Shown here piece after piece: positions 23,037 to 34,855 of a stretch of 64,000 nt of DNA. The position numbers and the translations under genes were made by a program. Origin of the DNA: Flaccisagitta enflata. Taxonomy: Eukaryota; Chaetognatha; Sagittoidea; Aphragmophora. Below the pieces are notes generated by a model. That model had not been told where the DNA came from, searched no databases, and worked only from the letters and a program-made list of their open reading frames with translations. Position 1 is the stretch's first letter. Each line of letters opens with the position of its first letter. The stretch spans positions 68,944,001 through 69,008,000 of the forward strand of contig OZ231126.1 of assembly GCA_965153355.1 (NCBI GenBank), written 5' to 3'.

Positions 23037-23693
23037 AGGGGCAATATGTGGTCAGCGATACCAGGTGCCCTGCTTTGAGTGATTGTGAATTGGAGTGAGG
23101 GGAAGCAGGGCAGCGGCCCCAAAGGGGACAAAGTCCTGTAGAAAATAGGGGGACTTTCGTTTGTCCTGGCTCAAGAAGTGGATGAGATGCTGTAGAGGGC
23201 TGTCTGAATGCCTTCAAGAGCCTAAACTGAGGTCTAAGAAGGCTGATGAAGTCCCGAGAATGCCAATTGGATAAGGCTGACGTGAGGCTTGAGAGCGCTG
23301 AATTAAGGCTTGAAAGGTTAGAGGACTGATTTGAAGCCTGGGAGGAATAAATTGAGGCTAAGATGGCTGATTTGAGGCCTGAGAGGCCTAATTTGAGGCT
23401 TGAGAGGCCAGGTTTGAGGCTTGAGAATTTGGATTTGAGGCCTGAGAGCCCAGGTTTGAGGCATGAGAGGCCAATTTTGAGGCCTGAGAAGCCAGATTTC
23501 AGGCCTGAGAGGCTGGAATTGAGGCCTGAGAGGCTGGATTTGAGTCTTGAGAGGCCAGATTTGAGTCTTGAGAGGCCAGATTTTGGGCCTGAGGGGCCTG
23601 ATAGGCGGGGGGACGAACAAACGGACAAACAAACGAACGTACGAACGAAAGTCCCCTGTGTTCTACAGGACTTTGTCCCCTTCGGGACCGCTG
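23037..23693 (+). mobile_element. Family 2 tandem-core element nested in family 1 copy C
   Basis: The outer left end is GGCAATATGTGGTCAGCGAT. Inner inverted ends GGGCAGCGGCCCCAAAGGGG...GTCCTGTAGAA (23108) and AGTCCCCTGTGTTCTACAGG...CCGCTG (to 23693) bracket the core. The core is ~21-bp GGCCTGAGAGGCTGGATTTGA units (23340-23600) followed by a GAACGGACAAACAAACGAAC tract. Confidence 0.8.
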
Positions 23694-23790
23694 TGAAGTG
23701 TGACGGACGGACAGACGGACAGGCCGACGGATGGACCGATGGACGGACCGACGTACGAACCGACGGACAGACAGACAAAGCGGGTTGTAG

Positions 23791-23808
23791 AGTCGCGTGC
23801 ACGCGACT
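23791..23808. other. Terminal palindrome of family 1 copy C
   Basis: Perfect 18-bp palindrome identical to that at 17478-17495. Confidence 0.9.
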
Positions 23809-23841
23809 AAAAACATGGATTTATTGAAGATAGGAAGGGAT

Positions 23842-23844
<3 letters not shown>

Positions 23845-23926
<82 letters not shown>

Positions 23927-23956
23927 CAGAGCGAGAGAGAGAGACAGAGAGAGAGA
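23845..23956. repeat. (GA)n microsatellite
   Basis: Pure GA to ~23919, then GACAGAGACAGAGCGAG variants. Confidence 0.96.
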
Positions 23957-24260
23957 TGACATTGAATAAAAAAACAATATCGAATCGTAGAGATAACTAT
24001 GATTCTAGGAAAAAATCCAATAATTGAATTTGAATTTATTCGACTTGTATGCCATCATATTTTTCAGAGCGCAGAATATTATTTTTTTTTGTTGTAATCA
24101 ACGTAGGAAGCCATGGTGCTGAATTTCAAATAGTTCTTTTTCTGAGCTCCATTTCACAATTTCTAGGTCTGTCTGTCCATCTTAATGTTTTATATGAGAA
24201 TGCCATGCATATAAAGATGACATATTGAACAACATATATAATGATTACACAGGCACCGCA

Positions 24261-24262
<2 letters not shown>

Positions 24263-24352
<90 letters not shown>
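24263..24352. repeat. (CA)n microsatellite
   Basis: Pure CA tract of about 88 bp. Confidence 0.97.
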
Positions 24353-24356
<4 letters not shown>

Positions 24357-24444
24357 GAAACAAATTCGGACTAAACCTCACAAACAGATTTCGACTGACT
24401 CACACTTTCGAAAGAGTAATGGTGGTGGTGATGGTGATTGATGG

Positions 24445-24568
<124 letters not shown>

Positions 24569-25050
24569 CAATCGTGCAATTTCTCTGGAAACCACGCAAA
24601 AACCTTGAAAATGTTTTGATAAACAAACACGTTTCAGACGAAAAAGCTGAGAACTAAAAGAATAAAAAAAGAAAAAGACGAAAAAAGAGAAAGGAAGAAA
24701 AGTCTTACCGTGTGCTAGATGAAAAGAATTCAATGGAATTTTGTGTATATTCGAATATTTTATTTCGAAGGGAAAAGAGATTCTGTTCCTTTTGAATTTT
24801 CTGCAGTGTACGTGTTCTTCATATCTCTTTCACTTTCTTTCTTTCTGTCACCATTTCTGTCTCGCTCTTCTTCATATCTTTTGTCTCGGTGTGTCTGCCT
24901 CGGATTTACCTTTTGTTTTGCACTTGTGTGTGAGGTTTTTAGTCTTATTGTCATTATTGGACGATCCCGATCCATCATTCTCTTTCTCTGTCCGTCTGTC
25001 TGTTTGTTTTTGTTGTTTAGATTTGTATATCTACGCATTTGTTGTTTATG

Positions 25051-25269
<219 letters not shown>

Positions 25270-25273
25270 TTTT

Positions 25274-25786
25274 GGGCAGCGGCCCCAAAGGGCCGATGTC
25301 CTGTAGGACACAGGGGTGAATTTCCAGACGTCCGTCCATCCGTTCGTCCGTATGTCAGTCTCCCCCAAAGCTTCTCAAGCCTCAAATTCCCATTGAATAA
25401 CATGGGATATTGACAAAATACAAACTTCCCATTGAATAACATAGAAAATTTACAAAAAAGAAAAAAATTGCATGTCTCCCATTGAATACCTTAGAAACTT
25501 GATGAAAATTGAGAAATATGTAAAATTCCCATTGAATAACATGGTAAACCGAGGAGAAATTGAAAAAATGAAAAATTCCTATTAAATAACATGAAAAATT
25601 GCCACCAAGGCCTCAAATATGCCCTCTCAGGACGTCTGGAAATTCACCCCTGTGTCCTACAGGACATTGGCCCTTTGGGGCCGCTGCCCTTTGGGGCCGC
25701 TGCCCTGCTCTCACTCCAATTCTTCAGCCAATCACTCCAAGCAGGGCATCGGGTACCGCTGACCATGTGCAATCCTTGGATGACTT

Positions 25787-25789
<3 letters not shown>
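25274..25789 (+). mobile_element. Family 2 tandem-core element (CCCATTGAATAACATGG core)
   Basis: Inner inverted ends GGGCAGCGGCCCCAAAGGGC...TAGGACACAGGGGTGAATTT (25274) and its reverse complement (ending 25689), followed by the outer right end GGTACCGCTGACCATGTGCA...ATCCTTGGATGACTTGTT. The core is about five ~50-bp units containing TTCCCATTGAATAACATGG. The terminal GGGGCCGCTGCCC is duplicated (25677-25704). Confidence 0.8.

Positions 25790-25871
<82 letters not shown>
25789..25871. repeat. (CT)n microsatellite
   Basis: Starts directly at the outer end of the preceding family 2 element, so both sides of that element border CT tracts. Confidence 0.97.
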
Positions 25872-25879
<8 letters not shown>

Positions 25880-25975
25880 CTCTCTCCATCTCTCCTGCTC
25901 CCCCTTCTCTATTTGTCTGTCTAAATCTGATAAAAAATTCAAAGCAAGAAATTACATGAAAAAGGGGAAAAACTA

Positions 25976-26459
25976 GAAAAAAAAGTCCGGTGCGCACGCG
26001 CGTTTCCCTTGGGAAGAGCACGTCGCGAGCGTCTGGTGGAAGGATTTTGGGACAAACTCAACCATTTTTCGAATATTTACGATTGGGCTGTTGGTCAATC
26101 GGTGGGCTAGCCCGCTCCTAGTTTCGTGCTGTTCGTAGTTCTTTAACTTATTTTTCGATTATTCGATTATTACAGCAGTCTTTTTGTACTGATAAAAGTG
26201 ATTATTTAATAAACGCCATAAAGAAATTCAAAAAGACTATATGTGCCATTCAGATATTCAAGTAAAGATTTTCATCAGAATGTTATATAACTGTACGACA
26301 GTAATCTCTCCCTGAGATATTACGGGGATAAAAATCAATAGGTTCTTAAAGTTATGAAAAGTGGAACAATATCCCTCACTATACCCGAACTAAAATAAAT
26401 GGAAGAGGGCCTCATGTCATGGTCCTTTAGTAAAATTTGTTTTCACGAGGTAAAGATGG
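25976..26459. other. Unassigned sequence
   Basis: GC-rich start (GTGCGCACGCGCG) then AT-rich. No gene signal. Confidence 0.4.
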
Positions 26460-26904
26460 GGGAAGCGCCTGAAAGCTAAAATATTCCAGTGGCCTGATGT
26501 CTAAAAATGATTTTGGCCTGAGTGCTAAAAAAAAATTTTAGACTTGAGGCTAATTTGAAACTAAAAGTATTGACATGGTTTGAAATCTAAATGCGCCTAA
26601 CAGCTAAAAAGTAAGCACCTGATGTCTAAAAAAAAGGAAGGCATCTCCACCACAATGCCAGTAAAAACTTTGACATTTCCAACATCTTTAAAATAGCTGT
26701 CTGATTCTCCCTCTTTAAAAAAAAAAGTTCAATTGATCAAATGATTGGCATTCAAAAGTTCTTTCCTGTGATTCTCTGGAGAGAGTTTAAACTAGTGGCG
26801 TTCGCCATACTGTGTTCCACGAAAACTTGATTTGGCGTGAAAAAGGAAGGCGATAATTCATAAAAAAGATCTAATAATAATAACCAGACAAATCTGTGTT
26901 CTAG

Positions 26905-27115
26905 ATTATGGCCGCCTGTGGGCGGCCTAACTACCATCCATGGGCGACCTCACTGCCGCCGATAGGCGGCCTCACTGCCGCCTGTGGGCGGTCCCACTGC
27001 CGCCTGTGGGCGGCCCCACTGCCACTTGTGGGCGGTCCCACTGCCACCTGTGGGTGGTCCCATTGCCGCCTGTGGGCGGTCCCACTGCGGCCTGTGGGCA
27101 GTCCCACTGCCGCCT
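26905..27115. repeat. ~20-bp minisatellite CCGCCTGTGGGCGGTCCCACTG
   Basis: About 10 units. The core GCCGCCTGTGGGCGGC is itself nearly palindromic, so each unit can form a hairpin. It ends in a short (TG)n (27114-27141). Confidence 0.93.
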
Positions 27116-27156
27116 GTGTGTGTGTGTGTGTGTGTGTGTGCGTGAAAGCAGTGTTG

Positions 27157-28510
27157 TGAGACATACATTGGAGAATATAGGACTGTGTGACATACATTGG
27201 AACAAACTGGGTGGTGTGACATACATCAAAGAATACAGGGCTGTGTGATATACATTGGAGAAAAACTGGGTGGTGTGACATATATTATAATATATTAGAG
27301 AATTCTGAACTGTGTGACATACATTGGAGAAAACTGGGTGGTGTGACATACATTGGAGAAAACTGGGTGGTGTGACATACATGGGATAATTTGGGGCTGT
27401 GTGACATACATCGGAGAAAACTGGATTGTGTGACATACATCGGAGAATTCTGGGCTGTGTGACATACATTGGAGAAAACTAGGTGATGTGACATACATCG
27501 GAGAATTCTGGGTTGTGTGACATACATCACAGAAAACTAGGTGGTGTGACATACATTGGAGAATTCGGGGCTGTGTGACATACATCGGAAAAAACTAGGT
27601 GGTGTGACATACATTGGAGAATTCTGGGCTGTGTGACATACATTGGAGAAAACTGGATTGTGTGGCATACATCGGAGAATTTTGGGCTGTGTGACATACA
27701 TTGGAGAAAACTGGGTGGTGTGACATACATCAGAGAATTCTGGGCTGTGTGACATACATCGGAGAAAACTAGGTCGTGTGACATACATTGGAGAATTCTG
27801 GGCTGTGTGACATATATTGGAAAAAACTGGGTGGTTAGACATACATCAGAGAACTCTGGGCTGTGTGACATACATTGGAGAAAACTGGGTTGTGTGACAT
27901 ACATCAGAGAATTCTGGGCTGTGTGACATACATCGGAGAATTCTGGGCTGTGTGACATACACCGGAGAAAACTGGGTGGTGTGACATACATCGGAGAATT
28001 CTGGGCTGTGTGACATACATTGGAGAAAACTGGGCTGTGTGACATACATCGGAGAAAACTGGGTGGTGTGACATACATCGGGGAAAACTGGGTTGTGCGA
28101 CATACATCGGAGAATTCTGGGCTGTGTGACATACATCGGAGAAAACTGGGTTGTGAGACATACATTGGAGAATTCTGGGCTGTGTGACATACATTGGAGA
28201 AAACTGGGTAGTGTGACATACATTGGAGAATTCTGGGCTGTGTGACATACATCGGAGAAAACTGGGTTGTGTGACATACATCAGAGAATTCTGGGCTGTG
28301 TGACATACATCGGAGAATTCTGGGCTGTGTGACATATATTGGAGAAAACTGGGTAGTGTGACATACATCGGAGAATTCTGGGCTGTATGACATACATTGG
28401 AGAAAACTGGGTGGTGTGACATACATCGGAGAATTCTGGGCTGTGTGACATACATCGGAAAAAACTGGGTTGTGTGACATACATCGGAGAATTCTGGGCT
28501 GTGTGACATA
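27157..28510. repeat. 29-bp satellite, ~46 units of two alternating types
   Basis: The unit is GTGTGACATACATCGGAGAA + TTCTGGGCT, or the same start with AACTGGGTG. The two unit types mostly alternate, making a 58-bp dimer. Because 29 is not divisible by 3, any frame gives a 29-residue period; the 377-codon minus-strand frame (27527-28660) is such an artefact. Confidence 0.96.
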
Positions 28511-28573
28511 CGCACGTACGTACGTACGTACGGAGAAATTCTGAAACTTTAGTGTTCCACTATCGTGGAACAC
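28511..28573. repeat. (ACGT)n and hairpin at the satellite edge
   Basis: (CGTA)5 at 28514-28532 is self-complementary. GTGTTCCAC-TATC-GTGGAACAC at 28552-28573 is a perfect 9-bp stem. Confidence 0.8.
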
Positions 28574-28876
28574 AACAAGGCCAAGTAGGCCAATAAGGTG
28601 TGGATTGTCGAGCAAATGCATTACCCCACAGACCGATCGACCGACCAACCAACCCACCAATGGACACAGCCAATTATAGAGGTGCTTTGTCGCAACTGAA
28701 AATGTTCATATTATGATTCAGTTGGTCCCATAATTGCCAATTATTTGAATTATCAAACAATCAATTATATTAATTTCTTTAGAGGGAGAATCAGACAGCC
28801 ATTTTTTAGATCTTGGAGATATCATGGTTTTTGCTGGTATTGTAGTAGAAATCAGTCATGATGCAACATCTCAGAA

Positions 28877-29077
28877 TAAGGCCAGATACATGGCTACCTA
28901 AGTGGCGTGCGAGAAGGCAGGGGCCATATTTGAGGTCACTAGACCATTTGAGCAGGAGCAGTGTGGTCAAAGAAATCAAATCAAGAAATAAAGTAAGATG
29001 TGACCGACCAACCAAACAACCAACCAATGGATGAATGGACAAAATAGGTTGTAAAGTTGCATTGACGCGACTAAAAA
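28877..29077 (+). mobile_element. Family 1 element, copy D (short core)
   Basis: The 5' end AAGGCCAGATACATGGCTAC...GGCGTGCGAG is followed by GGCAGGGGCCATATTTGAGG. A GACCGACCAACC tract, GGTTGTAAAG, a degenerate hairpin (GTTGCATTGACGCGACT) and AAAAA close it. The hairpin has lost pairing, indicating age. Confidence 0.7.
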
Positions 29078-29480
29078 CTATTAAGAAATAGTTTTTTGTG
29101 CTCTATCTAATAGTACTACATTTTCTAGTAAACAGTAAACTGCATCTTGCTACTAAGCTCAAAAGCAGGGATAAGAAGGTTCCTTATGTTGCAAAAAAAA
29201 AACTATATCTTTTAAAATTGATGTGCACCTGCCATTTAAACATGCCAATAAATAAGGTATACTTTAAGAGATTTTGTAGTCTTTCTTTAAGTTGAAAAAA
29301 AGGCAGCTTCACTAAAAAAGATAAATATGCATGGTCTCTTGAAATGCCCTCTAGAGTGAAGCTGTAAATTCAAATAATAGTATTACCAAATAAAACATGT
29401 GTAAAGGGATGAAACTTGATTTGTATACTTTTCAAAAGGGGCTTTAGACCTTTTTTGTTCTCTTTTATTAATCCCTCCTT
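29078..29480. other. AT-rich unassigned sequence
   Basis: No coding signal beyond a short random frame. Confidence 0.4.
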
Positions 29481-29814
29481 CCTCTTTTATTTAGAACTTA
29501 GGCCAATTACAGATTAAAATTTTAGAAGTTAGACCACTTTTTTTGACAAAAACTTTAGAAAAAAAAATCTTAAAATTGGCTGCACAGCTAAAAAAAAATT
29601 TTAGCTCTTGGGCCAATCTTTCATGAAAAAATTTTAGCTGTTGGGCGCTTTAGCTGTGGGGAGATACACCCGGTAAAGATGTTGAAATTTGAAGTGGAAA
29701 AACGTTTCTCCAAAAACTCATCAGGCAAAACGGATGCTAGAACAAATGGTTCGGATACTGCAGTTGCCAAGTGTTGTCAACTCAGCGATTGCAATTAATA
29801 TCATTTGACAGAAA

Positions 29815-29960
<146 letters not shown>

Positions 29961-30388
29961 ATAAGAGAAAGAGACGGTCTGATAGAGGGAGAAGTGGAGA
30001 GACAAAATGACTAGGAGAAAAAAAGGAGGAAATAAAATAGTGAATTACTAAATAGATAGTAAGAGAGAAAGAAATAAAGAAGGAAGGATAAGGAGAACAT
30101 TCGGAACTTCTGATTTCGCCGCCTTTCTCTGGTTTGATTTTCCATCAAAACATTCTCTGTTATCAAATAAGAAGAGAGCGATAATCTTAAACATCAATAA
30201 GTGATGCAAGATAGAAGAACAAAGTTGTTGTCTTTAAGGGGATTTCATTTGAAATTGTTTTCACTCTTAACCTAATAGAAAGAAGTAAGAAAAAAAAACA
30301 AAACAAAAATAATTCTAAATGCAGGGTAAAACCCCTTTTTAGCTTCTCTCAGCGGCACAAGTCTTTATTCATGATAAGGGAGGAAGAA

Positions 30389-30391
30389 AAA

Positions 30392-30443
<52 letters not shown>

Positions 30444-30452
30444 AAAAAAAAA
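30389..30452. repeat. (GAAA)n microsatellite
   Basis: About 14 tetranucleotide units. Confidence 0.95.
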
Positions 30453-30561
30453 GAAGAAGGGACATAAAGGAGGGAAAGGAAAGAAGATGGATAAAAAGTC
30501 CTAAGGGAATTTAGATTTGTTCTGATGCAGGCGAAAGATGGCAAAAGCCTGGAAGGGGTAA

Positions 30562-30566
<5 letters not shown>

Positions 30567-30653
<87 letters not shown>

Positions 30654-30655
30654 CG
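30567..30655. repeat. (GA)n microsatellite
   Basis: GA tract with AAGAGAGAGAGAGCGAG at its right edge. Confidence 0.96.
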
Positions 30656-30849
30656 AGTTCAGAAGTAAACTTGTTTTTTTTTTCCTTTACCTATTCTGTA
30701 TCCCACCATTCTTGATTTCTTCAATTCGTACTTTTCTCTTCCTCTCTTTTAACATGTTTGACCCCAGACTCTTTCAATGGAAATAGTGAGGCACCACACA
30801 ACTGTACCATCAACCTCATAAATGTGCATGGCAAATTTCTTCTTCCGTT

Positions 30850-30950
30850 TTGTGTTTTGTCTTATTTTCCTTACCATGAAAAACAAATATTGTAAAATTT
30901 GTGTTTTGTTTAATTTTCCTTACCATGAAAAAAAAATATCGTAGAATTCT
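30850..30950 (+). repeat. ~49-bp tandem duplication
   Basis: TGTGTTTTGTCTTATTTTCC...CATGAAAAACAAATATTGTA is repeated at once with few changes. Confidence 0.85.
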
Positions 30951-31124
30951 TTCCAAAAATGAGTTATTGAAAAGGAAGTCTTTGTTATTTGATTACGAGG
31001 ACAGCCATTAACTGGGAAGCTTAAGAAAATATTGATTAATACTCTGTTTTTGAGCTCTTGGAGTGGATTGCATTGTAACGGATGAAGACACCTGAATAGA
31101 AGCATCATTTTAGAAAGCACATAA

Positions 31125-31284
31125 CCATATTGATCGCATTGGAAGAAATTGTTTAAACTCTACAATCATATCAATCTGTATCAGTATCATATCATATCAA
31201 TTGAAATTGATATCATATACCATATTGATCGCATTGGAAGAAATTGTTTAAACTCTACAATCATATCAATCTGTATCAGTATCT
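31125..31284 (+). repeat. 95-bp-period direct duplication
   Basis: A 64-bp block starting CCATATTGATCGCATTGGAA occurs identically at 31125 and 31220, separated by a TATCATATC/TTGATATCAT palindromic spacer. Confidence 0.9.
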
Positions 31285-31289
31285 TAATT

Positions 31290-32780
31290 TCTGTAGGAGG
31301 CAAATTCTTCCAAAGATGATGCTTCTTCTTAGGTGTCTGTATCTTAATGAGCTAGATAGTAGGCAAATGCAGACTTGTCCAAGATAACACGCCTTGATTA
31401 TTCGAATCAGACCTGTATATTCTGCTTTCCTTCCGAGTAGCAGGATTTGCCCACTCAAACCTTCCGACTTATCTATAGCCATTACTGTTTCCAAAAATAA
31501 AAGACTTAAGCCATTCATTTTCATCACATCAGTAAAGCATACACCTTCTGATGTAAAAGTAAATAACAATATCATATTAACTTTTTTCCTCATCCAATCT
31601 GTCTATCTTGTCTGTTTGCCCAACTGTGTCAGTCTATCTTCCTGTCCTACATTTTAGTTGTGGACCCGCAATTCCATAAGACACTTTGTCTGTATGTCGG
31701 TGCATCCATCAGTTTGTCACGCTCGAGTTGAACACTAAAATGTGATGCTTCAGTTGGTATTGTTTGTGTGTGAGTACGTTGGAAGGGGGTTGGGGGTGTG
31801 GTTGGGATGAGGCTGGGGAATGGATGCCCCTGCCCACCCATCTGCAACAATATTGTGACCTCGCCTCACTTGTTCCACTTCTCATTATTTTTTTTATTTT
31901 TTTTTCTTCTCCTTCCTTTTGCTTTTTCTTCTTGGCTTTTTCTCCTTGGCTTTTTCTCCTTGACATTTTCTCCTTGTTTTCTCCATCTTCTTCTTATTCT
32001 TCTTTTTTTTTCTTTTTCTTCATCTTTCTTTTTTTCATTTTCTTTTTTTATCTTTTTTTTTCTGTTCTTTTTCTTTTTCTTTTTTTCTTTTTTTTTCTTT
32101 TTTTCCTCTTCTTCTTCATCTTCACTCAAAGTTTCCAAGATACCTCCTGATCTTCCGAGTAGCGGCGCTACTCGCTACTACAGAATGTGCAGGTCTGATT
32201 CGAATAAGATAAAAGATAAAACCACTAAATTTACAAACAGATAAGATAAGATAAGGTAAAGCATCATTTTGCCAAAGATGAAAATAAGATAAGATGATTA
32301 TCTTCATTCGTTTTTTGAATGATTTTTTCAAATAACATAGCGCCAACAAATCACTGAGGATAAATCACTGACAAACAAGTCAAAGAGAGCAAAAGAATGA
32401 TAAACCAGGAATATAACCAATTCATTATACAGTTGTGCATCTACGTATTGTCATATCTATACACAAGCAGTTTGCCTTATGATATATGCATCCATCAGCT
32501 TGTCATATCTTTAAACAAGTAGTTTGCCTCATGATACATGATACCCTGATATTGTGAATTTAAAGCACACCCTCTTCTTTATAACTTGTTTGCATATACA
32601 CCCCCTAATCAGTCTTCAATGTCCACCGTTTGACTGGTGGCCCCTCTGTCTCACCTAGCCACGATATCAGGTTGAAATAAATTGAAAAAAAAAAAACAAC
32701 AACATGAAATACTTCTTAAAATCATGAGTTGAAACTAAAAGAAAACACTCTCTCGAATGACTGATTTAGCACTTACGAAC
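31290..32780. other. Unassigned region with T/CTT-rich tract and GATAAG-rich repeat
   Basis: 31884-32115 is a TTTTCTTC-rich low-complexity tract. CGAATCAGACCTGTATATTC (31399) reappears inverted near 32190. CGAGTAGC-GGC-GCTACTCG at 32156-32174 is a hairpin. 32200-32300 is rich in GATAAG. No gene recognised. Confidence 0.5.
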
Positions 32781-33378
32781 TAAGGATCGCACATGGTCAG
32801 CGGTACCCGATGCCCTGCTTGGAGTGATCAGCTGAAGAAGTGGAGTGAGAGCAGGGCAGCGGCCCCAAAGGGCCGATGTCCTGTAGGACACAGGGGTGAA
32901 TTTCCTAACATCCTGAGAAGGTATATTTCAGGCCTTCGGGGCAATTATCCGTGATATTCAATAAGAGTTTTACATTTCTTTTTGGGCAGCAGCCCCAAAG
33001 GGCCGATGTCCTGTAGAACACAGGGGGGAATTTCCATATGTCCGTCCTTCCATCCCCCCCCCCCATTGACCTCAAATTTACCCTCCCAGCCTTCAAATTT
33101 GCCATCCGAGCCCTCAATTTAGCCCTCCAGTCCTCAAATCAGCTTTCCAGGCTTCAAATCAGCCCCCCCACCTCAAATCTGACCTCCAGACCTCAAATCT
33201 GCCTTCCAGACCTTCAATTAGCCCTCCAAGCATAAAATCAGCCCTCCATGTCTTAAATTTGCCCTCCAAACCTCAAACCTTTTGGGGCCGCTGCCCTGCC
33301 CTCACTCCACTTCTTCACTGGATCCTTCCCAGCAGGGCTTCGGGTACTGCTGACCATGTGCGATCCTTGGATGACTAG
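32780..33378 (+). mobile_element. Family 2 tandem-core element with duplicated left end
   Basis: The outer ends AAGGATCGCACATGGTCAGC and its reverse complement (to 33368) make it one of the most complete copies. A second inner left terminus (GGGCAGCAGCCCCAAAGGGC, 32986) lies inside, as if one copy inserted into or recombined with another. The core is CCTCAAATCTGCCCTCCAG-type units (33060-33290). Confidence 0.8.
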
Positions 33379-33427
33379 TTCAATATCTTGTCAATTTTCC
33401 ATGTCATTCAATGAGAACTTCATTTTT

Positions 33428-34085
33428 GGGCAGCGGCCCCGAAGGGGACAAAGTCCTGTAGAACACAGGGGGACTTTGGTTCGTCCGTCCATCCGTCCGT
33501 CCGTCCGTTCGTCCATTCGTTCGTTAGTCCCCCAGTCCCTCTCAGGCCTGAAATCTGCCCTCTCAGGCCTAAAATCTGCCCTCTCAGGCTTGAAATCTGC
33601 CCTCCCAGGCCTGAAATCTACCCTCTCAGGCCCCAAATCCGGCCTCTCAGGCCTCAAATCCAGCCTCTCATGCCTCAAATCCGGCCTCTCATGCCTCATA
33701 TACGGCATCTCAGGCCCAAATCCAGCCTCTCAGGCCTCAAATCTGGCCTATTGGATCTCAAATCCAGCCTGTAAGGCCTCAAACCTGTCCTCTCAGGCCC
33801 CAAATTTGCCCTCTAAGACCTCAAATTAGGCCTCTCATGCTTCAAAGTAGCGCTCTCAGGCTTCAAATCAGACCTGATGACCATTTAACCCTTGGGAAAG
33901 CCTTCAGACTCTTGAAGGCCTTCAATCAGCCCACTATAGCATTGCATCAACATTTTCAGGCAAGAAGAACAAAAGTCCCCCTGTGTTCAACAGGACTTCG
34001 TTCCCTTTGGAGCTGCTGCCCTGCTTCCCCTCACACGAATTCACAATCATGTGTAGCAGGGCAACGGGTATCGCTGACCACATAT
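33428..34085 (+). mobile_element. Family 2 tandem-core element (CTCTCAGGCCTGAAATCTGCC core)
   Basis: The left inner end GGGCAGCGGCCCCGAAGGGG is followed by a GTCCGTCCGTTCGTCC tract. The core of ~21-bp units (33537-33880) is the reverse complement of the core at 23340-23600. The right end GTCCCCCTGTGTTCAACAGG continues into the outer end GGGTATCGCTGACCACATA. Confidence 0.8.
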
Positions 34086-34333
34086 TTTTATATCAATTTT
34101 CTATGTTATCCAATTGGAATTTTGCTTTTTTTTCATTTTTCTGTTAATTTTCTATGTTATTCAATGGGAAATTTGCATTTTTCTATTTTCTTTGTAAATT
34201 TTCCATTTTATTCAATGGGAAGTTGGCATTTTGTCATTTTCCCATGTTATTCAATGGGAATTTGAGAATTGAGAGGCTTCGAGGGGAACGTACGGAGGGA
34301 CGGACGGACATCGGCCCTTAGGGCCGCTGCCCA
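34086..34333 (+). repeat. Family 2 element, left-truncated (TTATTCAATGGGAA core)
   Basis: Four TATGTTATTCAATGGGAA units, then GACGGACGGACATCGGCCCT...GCCGCTGCCC. Confidence 0.65.
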
Positions 34334-34377
34334 AAAAGCGCTTACATTTAGTGTCAATCTGGTATTTCTATCTCTTT

Positions 34378-34822
34378 GGGCCGTGGCCCCAAAGGGCCAA
34401 TGTCCTGTAGAACACATTTCCAGACGTCCGTCCTTCCGTCCCCCCGTTGGCCATCAAGGCCTAAAATTTGCCCTTCAAGCCCTCAATTTAGCCCTCCAGG
34501 CCTAAAATCAGCCTTCCAGGCCTAAAATCAGCCTTCCAGGCTTCAAATCAGCCCCCCCGCCTCAAATCTGACCTCCAAATCTCAAATCTGCTCTCCAAGC
34601 CTTAATTCTGCCCTCCAGCCTTCAAATATGCCCTCTTTGGCCTAAAGCAGTCATCTAAGGCCTGAAACATGCCCCCTCAGGACAAATGGAAATTTCCCCC
34701 TGTGTTCTACAGGACATTGGCCCTTTGAGGCTGCTGCCCTGCTCTTTATCCACTTCTTCACTGGATCACTCTCAGCAGGGCATCGGGTACTGCTGACCAA
34801 GTGCGATCCTTGGATGACTAGT
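34378..34822 (+). mobile_element. Family 2 tandem-core element
   Basis: The left end is GGGCCGTGGCCCCAAAGGGC, then CCGTCC and a C run. The core is CCTCAAATCTGCCCTCCAG-like. The right end runs through CTGTGTTCTACAGGACATTG to the outer ATGTGC-like end and ATCCTTGGATGACTAG. Confidence 0.75.
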
Positions 34823-34855
34823 TTCCTTTAGAAATGGCATAAGTTTAGGTAAAAA

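Larger units (their letters stand above)
22936..23813 (+). mobile_element. Family 1 tandem-core element, copy C, carrying a nested family 2 element
   Basis: The 5' end CAAGGCCGGATACACGGCTA + ACCCAGTCGCGTGTGAGTGG lies at 22936-22975. The 3' end is GACGGACGG-type sequence, GGTTGTAG, a perfect palindrome at 23791-23808, and AAAAA. A family 2 element (23037-23693) occupies most of the interior. Copies with the CCGGATACACGGCTA 5' end form a subfamily distinct from the CCAACACCTATAAG copies but share the same 3' end. Confidence 0.75.
26460..29670. mobile_element. Probable 3.2-kb inverted-repeat element carrying satellites
   Basis: The segment 26643-26722 (containing GCTGTCTGATTCTCCCTCTT) is a reverse complement of 28781-28858 (AGAGGGAGAATCAGACAGCC). 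Outside each lies CTAAA-rich sequence in inverted order (GCGCCTAACAGCTAAAA at 26600, TTTTAGCTGTTGGGCGC at 29633). The right arm is separated into two parts by a family 1 copy (28877-29077). The interior contains the 20-bp and 29-bp satellites. Ends and target duplication are not resolved. Confidence 0.5.

Noticed and set aside
27527-28660. 377-codon minus-strand open frame with a 29-residue repeat
   Set aside because: Its period equals a 29-bp satellite unit read through three frames; overlapping frames show the same peptide motifs.
31276-31593. 105-codon minus-strand frame between duplicated segments
   Set aside because: No motif; it overlaps inverted and direct duplications that make spurious frames likely.
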